From positions 27,789 to 91,788 of the forward strand of contig UCCS01000045.1 of assembly GCA_900470965.1 (NCBI GenBank): a stretch of 64,000 nucleotides of DNA, given 5' to 3'. The translations under genes were made by a program, and so were the position numbers. Of this stretch, positions 59,275 to 64,000 are shown one piece after another (within the stretch, counting starts at the first letter, position 1; each line of letters starts with the position of its first letter). The DNA is from Hyphomicrobiales bacterium. GTDB lineage: Bacteria > Pseudomonadota > Alphaproteobacteria > Rhizobiales > Rhizobiaceae. The notes beneath the pieces are model-generated. The model had not been told where the DNA came from and did not search any database. It was given only the letters and a program-made list of their open reading frames with translations.

Positions 59275-60693
59275 TCAGGCGCGATCCGCCGGATAGGGCG
59301 TGCGGATCAGCAGCACCAGGCCTCCGGCCAGGAACAGGATCAGCGTCGACATGCCGAGATGCGCCGATCCGGTCAAATAGGTCACAATCGAAAACAACAG
59401 CGTTGCCATGAAGCTCGTGGCGCGGCCGGACAGCGCATAGATGCCGAAATAACGGCCCGCTTCTTCGAGGCTGACGCTGCGCGCCAGATAGGAGCGCGAT
59501 GAGGCCTGCACCGGGCCAAAGGCAAGACCGATCAACAGGCCATAGAGGATATAGGCTTTTTCTGCCATCGTGCCGAAAAGTCCACCGCCGTCGGCGGTCG
59601 AAAGCGGCATCAGTCCGAAGAAAGTGTAGCCGGGGCCGGTGGAAATAATGCCGATCGTGGCCAGCAACAGCATGGTGAGGCTGATGATAACAGTCACCTT
59701 CGAGCCGATCCCCCTGTCGACGCGTCCGGCAATCAGGCAGCCGAGGATTGCCACGACATTGAGAATGATCCCGTAGATGCCGATCTCGATCGTGGCCCAG
59801 CCGAACATGCCCGCCGCGAAGGCGCCGCCAAGGATCAGCAGGCCGTTGACGCCATCCTGATAGATCATGCGGGCGATAAGGAAGGTCAGGATATTGCGGC
59901 GCGTCTTCAGTTCGCCGAGCGTATTGCGCAATTCCTTGAGGCCGAAACGCACGGCAAAGCCGAAAGGCAGTCCCTTGCGGGCATCCGGTGTGAAGAAAAA
60001 CATCGGCAGGATGAAGATCAGATACCAGACGGCCGAAATCGGACCGGTGACGCGCGCATCCTCGCCCGTATGAGGATCGAGACCGAAAAGCGGATCGAGG
60101 CCCAGAATGGTCTTGCCGCTTTCCGGGCTGCCGGCCAGCAGTGCCACGACGGCGATCAGCACGATCATACCGCCGAGATAACCAAGACCCCAGGCGGTGT
60201 TGGAAAGCCTGCCAACCTCATCCTTGCCGACAAGGCGCGGCATCATGGAATCGTTGAATACGATCGAAAACTCCGCCGAAATCGAGGCAAGGATCATGAA
60301 GATGACGGGATAGATAATTGGCGAGCCCGGGGCAGCAAACCAGAGGCAGCAGAGGCTGACGACCTTGATCACAGCGAAGAAGGCGATCCAGGGTTTGCGT
60401 GCGCCGGACTGGTCGGCAATGGAGCCTAGTACGGGAGACAGGATGGCGATGATGATCGAGGAGATCGTCGCCATATTGCTCCACATCGTCTGCGCGGAGA
60501 CGGGATCGGCCGTCAGCCGCGAGACGAAGTAGGGGCCGAAAATGAAGGTGGTGACCACGGTGAAGAAAGGCTGGGCGGCCCAATCGAAGAGCATCCAGCC
60601 CCATATGCCCTTCTCCGTGGCTTTCGGCGGCTGCGTTCCTGTCCAGTCAATGCGATTCAAGCGTCCGCTCCTTTTTGGGGCGGACTGTCTCAT
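59275..60693 (-). CDS. MFS transporter (UMF1/Atg22-like)
   Basis: A 472-residue membrane protein with about 12 hydrophobic segments. WGWMLFDWAAQPFFTVVTTFIFGPYF near the N-terminus and GYLGGMIVLIAVVALLAG are typical of the unknown major facilitator family 1 (UMF1, related to Atg22). Substrate unknown. The ATG overlaps the glutamate dehydrogenase stop (ATGA), so the two are probably co-translated. Confidence 0.92.
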   Translation of the reverse strand: MRQSAPKRSGRLNRIDWTGTQPPKATEKGIWGWMLFDWAAQPFFTVVTTFIFGPYFVSRLTADPVSAQTMWSNMATISSIIIAILSPVLGSIADQSGARKPWIAFFAVIKVVSLCCLWFAAPGSPIIYPVIFMILASISAEFSIVFNDSMMPRLVGKDEVGRLSNTAWGLGYLGGMIVLIAVVALLAGSPESGKTILGLDPLFGLDPHTGEDARVTGPISAVWYLIFILPMFFFTPDARKGLPFGFAVRFGLKELRNTLGELKTRRNILTFLIARMIYQDGVNGLLILGGAFAAGMFGWATIEIGIYGIILNVVAILGCLIAGRVDRGIGSKVTVIISLTMLLLATIGIISTGPGYTFFGLMPLSTADGGGLFGTMAEKAYILYGLLIGLAFGPVQASSRSYLARSVSLEEAGRYFGIYALSGRATSFMATLLFSIVTYLTGSAHLGMSTLILFLAGGLVLLIRTPYPADRA

Positions 60694-63600
60694 CTCGCCC
60701 GGTCGCGCGCAAGGTCGGTCAGGATGCCTGCGGCAACAGTGATGCGGGCGAGGTTCGGATCGGCACCGTCGCTGAGGCTCGCAAGCTCCTCGACGATGCG
60801 GTTGATGCGGATCCTGTCCTGCGCATGCCAGGCCTGGACCGGCTGCTTTTCCTTGCCGTGATCTGAAAGTGCGGAGATCACGATATCGCGACGGGCGCTG
60901 GCGATCTGGTCGATGCTGCGGGCAAGCGCGAGGTTTTCATAGTGGTCCGACGTAATGATGCGGTTCCCCGCAGCAAGCAGCCGGCCGACACGGAAGGTCT
61001 GGGTGACGGCAAAATAGTTTTCGGCCGCACGCGGCAGCGCCTCGCCGGTCCGTTCGGCGATCTGCATGATTTCCGGCACAAGGGCGAGGGTCGGTAGAGC
61101 TGCAATTTCGGCGGCCAGTTTTTCCGGCAGGCCGGCCTGCTGGTACTCCTGCTGGCGCGCTGAGACTTCGGCTGCTGCCTGCTCGGCAAAGGCGGGTTTA
61201 AGTTTTTTCAGAGCAGCCTGCAGCCGGCTAATGATTTCCGCCATCCCGCCTCGGGTCATGCCGGTCTTCAGCAGCAGACGTGTCAGCACGGTGAAGTTAT
61301 TGGTGATCTCCTCGTAAATCCGGTTCTGGACATCGCCGGAAACCTTGTTGTCCAGGGCATCGGTTTCGGCCCATAGCCGGTTGAGATCAAAGCCGTCACG
61401 GGCGACGATCGCGGCGCGTACGACCTCAGAGGCAGAGGCCGCTGTGGCATCCATCATGCTCACCGTAAAGCCCGGCCCGCCGCGGTTGATCGCCTCATTT
61501 GCGAGGACGGTCGCGACGATTTCCCGCTTCAGCCGGTGGGTGTCGATGTCGGATGCGTTCGACTTCTGCATCTTGGCCGGGAAGTAGTTGAATAGCGTGC
61601 TGATGAAATAAGGGTCATCAGGTAACTCACTGGCGATCAGCGCGTCGAAGAGGACGATCTTGGCATAGGAGAGCAGCACGCCGATCTCGGGGCGCGTCAG
61701 TGGCCGTCCGGCCGTGTAACGTTCGGACAGCGAGGCGTCGTCGGGAAGCGTCTCGACCTTGCGGTTCAGTTGGCCGGCTGCTTCCAGCACGCTCATGAAG
61801 CGGCCGAGTTCCAGGCCGTTTGCCGTTCCTTTGCGGGATGTCAGTGAGATCGCCAGGGACTGCAGGTAGTTGTTGCGCAGCACGAGGCCGGCCACTTCAT
61901 CGGTCATGCTGCCGAGAAGCTGGTCGCGCTTTGCCCGGTTGAGGCGCTGTTCATGCATGGCGTTTGCCAGCGCGATCTTGATATTGACCTCGACGTCCGA
62001 CGTGTTAACGCCGGCAGAGTTGTCGATAGCATCGGAATTGCTGCGTCCGCCCTTCAGGCCATAGGCAATGCGGCCCTTCTGCGTGACGCCGAGATTGGCG
62101 CCTTCGCCGATTACCTTGGCGCGCACTTCGTCGGCCGTGATGCGGATCGGATCGTTGGCGCGGTCGCCCACTTCCGCATCGGTTTCCGACGCGGCCTTCA
62201 CGTAGGTGCCGATGCCGCCAAACCAGAGCAGGTCGACCGGGCTCTTCAGGATCGCCGTCATGATCTCGAAGGGCGTGGCGACCGCCTTGTCGATGCCGAT
62301 TGCGGCTACGGCCTCCGGCGTCAGCGTAACCGACTTTGCCGAGCGCGAAATGATCATGGCGCCTTTCGAGAGCACGGACTTGTCGAAGTCCTGCCAGCTT
62401 GAGCGCGGTAGGTTGAACAAGCGCTGGCGCTCTGCGAGCGTCTTTTCCATATCAGGGTCGGGGTCGATGACGATGTCGCGATGATCGAAAGCGGCGACTA
62501 GCCGGATCTTCGGCGAGAGCAGCATGCCATTGCCGAAAACGTCACCGGACATGTCGCCGACGCCGGAAACTGTGAAAGGTGTCGTCTGGATATCGATGTC
62601 CATTTCGCGGAAATGACGCTTCACGGTTTCCCACGCGCCGCGTGCGGTGATGCCCATTTTCTTGTGATCGTAACCGGCCGAACCACCCGAAGCGAAGGCG
62701 TCGTCCAGCCAGAAGCCCGCTTCCTGAGCAAGGGCATTGGCGGTGTCGGAAAAGGTTGCCGTGCCCTTGTCGGCAGCGACGACGAAATAGGGGTCATCGC
62801 CATCGAGACGCACCGTGTTATCAGGCGGGACGATGTCGGCGCCGGAGATATTGTCAGTGATGGAAAGCAGCGTACGGATATAGGTTTTGTAGGCTTCCCT
62901 GCCTGCATTGAAGACCTCATCGCGGCTGCCGCCGATCGGCAGTTTCTTGGGATAGAAACCGCCTTTGGCACCGACAGGCACGATCACAGCATTCTTGACC
63001 TGCTGCGCCTTCACGAGGCCCAGAACTTCGGTACGATAGTCCTCGGCGCGGTCCGACCAGCGCAGGCCGCCACGGGCAACGCGGCCGAAGCGCAGATGCA
63101 CGCCTTCCACTTCCACGCCATACACGAAGATTTCACGGAAAGGCTTCGGTTCCGGCAGGCCGTCGACCAGATGCGGGTCGAGCTTGAAGGCGAGCATCGC
63201 CTTCGGTGTCCCATCGGCATTGCGCTGGAAATAATTGGTGCGCAGCGTTGCATCAACGATATTGACATAGCGGCGCAGGATACGGTCGTCATCCAGGCTC
63301 GGCACGTCGGCAAGCTCGGCTTCGATTGCCTGATGCAGTTCGGCGAGCTTCTTGATACGCGCCTTTTCCGACAGCTTCGTATCGAGCGTGTCGTGGAACA
63401 GGCGGAAGATCGAAGCGGCGATAACAGGATATTTGTCGAGGGTGGTTGCGATATAATACTGCGAATAGGCGATGCCGGCCTGGCGCAGATAGCGCGCATA
63501 GGCGCGCAGCACACTAACCTCGCGGGCCGAGAGACCGGCCGACAGGATCAGCCGGTTGAAGCTGTCATTGTCGATCGTGTCACTGAAGGCTGCGACGAAG

Positions 63601-64000
63601 GCTTCTTCGAGCGGTGCGCCAAAACGTGCGAGGTCAATGTCCGCACCGCTGCGAGCCTCGAGTTCCATGTCGTGCAGCACGACAATGTTGATGGCGCTGT
63701 CGGCGGCCGGAACTTCGATATCGAAGGTCCGTTCGCTCAGGACGTTGAAGCCGAGGTTTTCGAGTAGAGGCACGCGGCGCGACAGCGGCAGCTGTTCGCC
63801 GCTATGGAAGATCTTCAGCGAGAGGATGCGGCCGCGTTCATCGTCCTGGCGATAGTAGAATTCGATGCGGATCGGCTCGCCGGCGGCGCATGCGGCGATG
63901 TCGGGCAGATCGCCGACCGCTTCATCCGGCGTGAAGGCTTCCTGGAAGGCGTTGCTGACGCCGAGCTTCGGCGCCTTGGGACCGGCGAGCATCTCGAAGC
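60690..64000 (-). CDS. NAD-specific glutamate dehydrogenase, C-terminal part (large type)
   Basis: About 1100 residues of the large GDH_180 type are visible; the frame is open past the window end, so the N-terminus lies beyond 64000. The catalytic core motifs HLRFGRVARGGLRWSDRAEDYRTEVLGLVKAQ and GAKGGFYPKKLP, and MSGDVFGNGMLLSP, identify it. It oxidatively deaminates glutamate to 2-oxoglutarate using NAD. The usual family length is about 1600 residues. The first visible internal Met should not be taken as the start. Co-translated with the MFS gene. Confidence 0.95.
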   Translation of the reverse strand, partial: FEMLAGPKAPKLGVSNAFQEAFTPDEAVGDLPDIAACAAGEPIRIEFYYRQDDERGRILSLKIFHSGEQLPLSRRVPLLENLGFNVLSERTFDIEVPAADSAINIVVLHDMELEARSGADIDLARFGAPLEEAFVAAFSDTIDNDSFNRLILSAGLSAREVSVLRAYARYLRQAGIAYSQYYIATTLDKYPVIAASIFRLFHDTLDTKLSEKARIKKLAELHQAIEAELADVPSLDDDRILRRYVNIVDATLRTNYFQRNADGTPKAMLAFKLDPHLVDGLPEPKPFREIFVYGVEVEGVHLRFGRVARGGLRWSDRAEDYRTEVLGLVKAQQVKNAVIVPVGAKGGFYPKKLPIGGSRDEVFNAGREAYKTYIRTLLSITDNISGADIVPPDNTVRLDGDDPYFVVAADKGTATFSDTANALAQEAGFWLDDAFASGGSAGYDHKKMGITARGAWETVKRHFREMDIDIQTTPFTVSGVGDMSGDVFGNGMLLSPKIRLVAAFDHRDIVIDPDPDMEKTLAERQRLFNLPRSSWQDFDKSVLSKGAMIISRSAKSVTLTPEAVAAIGIDKAVATPFEIMTAILKSPVDLLWFGGIGTYVKAASETDAEVGDRANDPIRITADEVRAKVIGEGANLGVTQKGRIAYGLKGGRSNSDAIDNSAGVNTSDVEVNIKIALANAMHEQRLNRAKRDQLLGSMTDEVAGLVLRNNYLQSLAISLTSRKGTANGLELGRFMSVLEAAGQLNRKVETLPDDASLSERYTAGRPLTRPEIGVLLSYAKIVLFDALIASELPDDPYFISTLFNYFPAKMQKSNASDIDTHRLKREIVATVLANEAINRGGPGFTVSMMDATAASASEVVRAAIVARDGFDLNRLWAETDALDNKVSGDVQNRIYEEITNNFTVLTRLLLKTGMTRGGMAEIISRLQAALKKLKPAFAEQAAAEVSARQQEYQQAGLPEKLAAEIAALPTLALVPEIMQIAERTGEALPRAAENYFAVTQTFRVGRLLAAGNRIITSDHYENLALARSIDQIASARRDIVISALSDHGKEKQPVQAWHAQDRIRINRIVEELASLSDGADPNLARITVAAGILTDLARDRAR

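Overview
The window is a gene-dense chromosomal segment of an alphaproteobacterium, almost certainly a Rhizobium-type member of the Rhizobiales. The evidence is the gene content and order: trpFBA-accD-folC, secB-dnaQ-coaE-aroE-maf, hemE next to a replication origin, rho-mnmE-mnmG-rsmG-parA-parB-holA-lptE-leuS, a DivL-type kinase, a DUF1013/TrcR protein, DUF2852 and DUF1674 proteins, and a 180-kDa-type NAD-glutamate dehydrogenase. I see no rRNA, tRNA, insertion sequence, prophage or CRISPR array. It is core genome.

Layout. 1-12.9 kb (plus strand): 3' end of ahcY, a DivL-like histidine kinase with tyrosine at the phospho-acceptor position, a TsaE-sugar kinase fusion, MurU, AddB, AddA and thioredoxin. 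13-18 kb (minus): trpF-trpB-trpA-accD-folC. 18.1-23 kb: a YgjP-type metallohydrolase, a DUF2852 membrane protein, a PHB depolymerase with a cysteine nucleophile, an FAH-family enzyme and a glutathionyl-hydroquinone-reductase-like GST, then a divergent nitroreductase. 23.7-29 kb (minus): TimA/Tim44-like protein, MltA, Smr, XRE regulator, gyrB. 29.2-30.3 kb: fxsA and secB. 30.4-34 kb (minus): ppsR, maf, aroE, coaE, dnaQ.

Replication and segregation core. The 402-bp gap between ppsR and hemE (33993-34394) has two perfect DnaA boxes, three GANTC (CcrM) sites and an AT-rich end, and is the best candidate for oriC. Around it lie four parS-like 16-mers: one inside the 5' end of aroE, two at the mnmE-mnmG junction, and a perfect one inside the 5' end of rsmG. 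The parA-parB operon follows rsmG. The mnmG gene looks lower in G+C than the flanks.

43-64 kb: holA-lptE-leuS (minus), yggS, a 417-bp AT-rich region leading to a solitary flagellin gene, trcR, acsA, a secreted nuclease, a DUF1674 protein, htpX, an RsmB-type rRNA methyltransferase, a heparinase II/III-family protein, purH, an MFS transporter and the C-terminal two-thirds of NAD-glutamate dehydrogenase, which runs off the end.

I found no clearly novel multi-gene system. The most rewarding features are the oriC-parS landscape with parS sites embedded in codons, the tyrosine DivL, the TsaE-AmgK/MurU pair, an AccD lacking zinc-ribbon cysteines, an MltA with no visible export signal, and several palindromes that could be operators.
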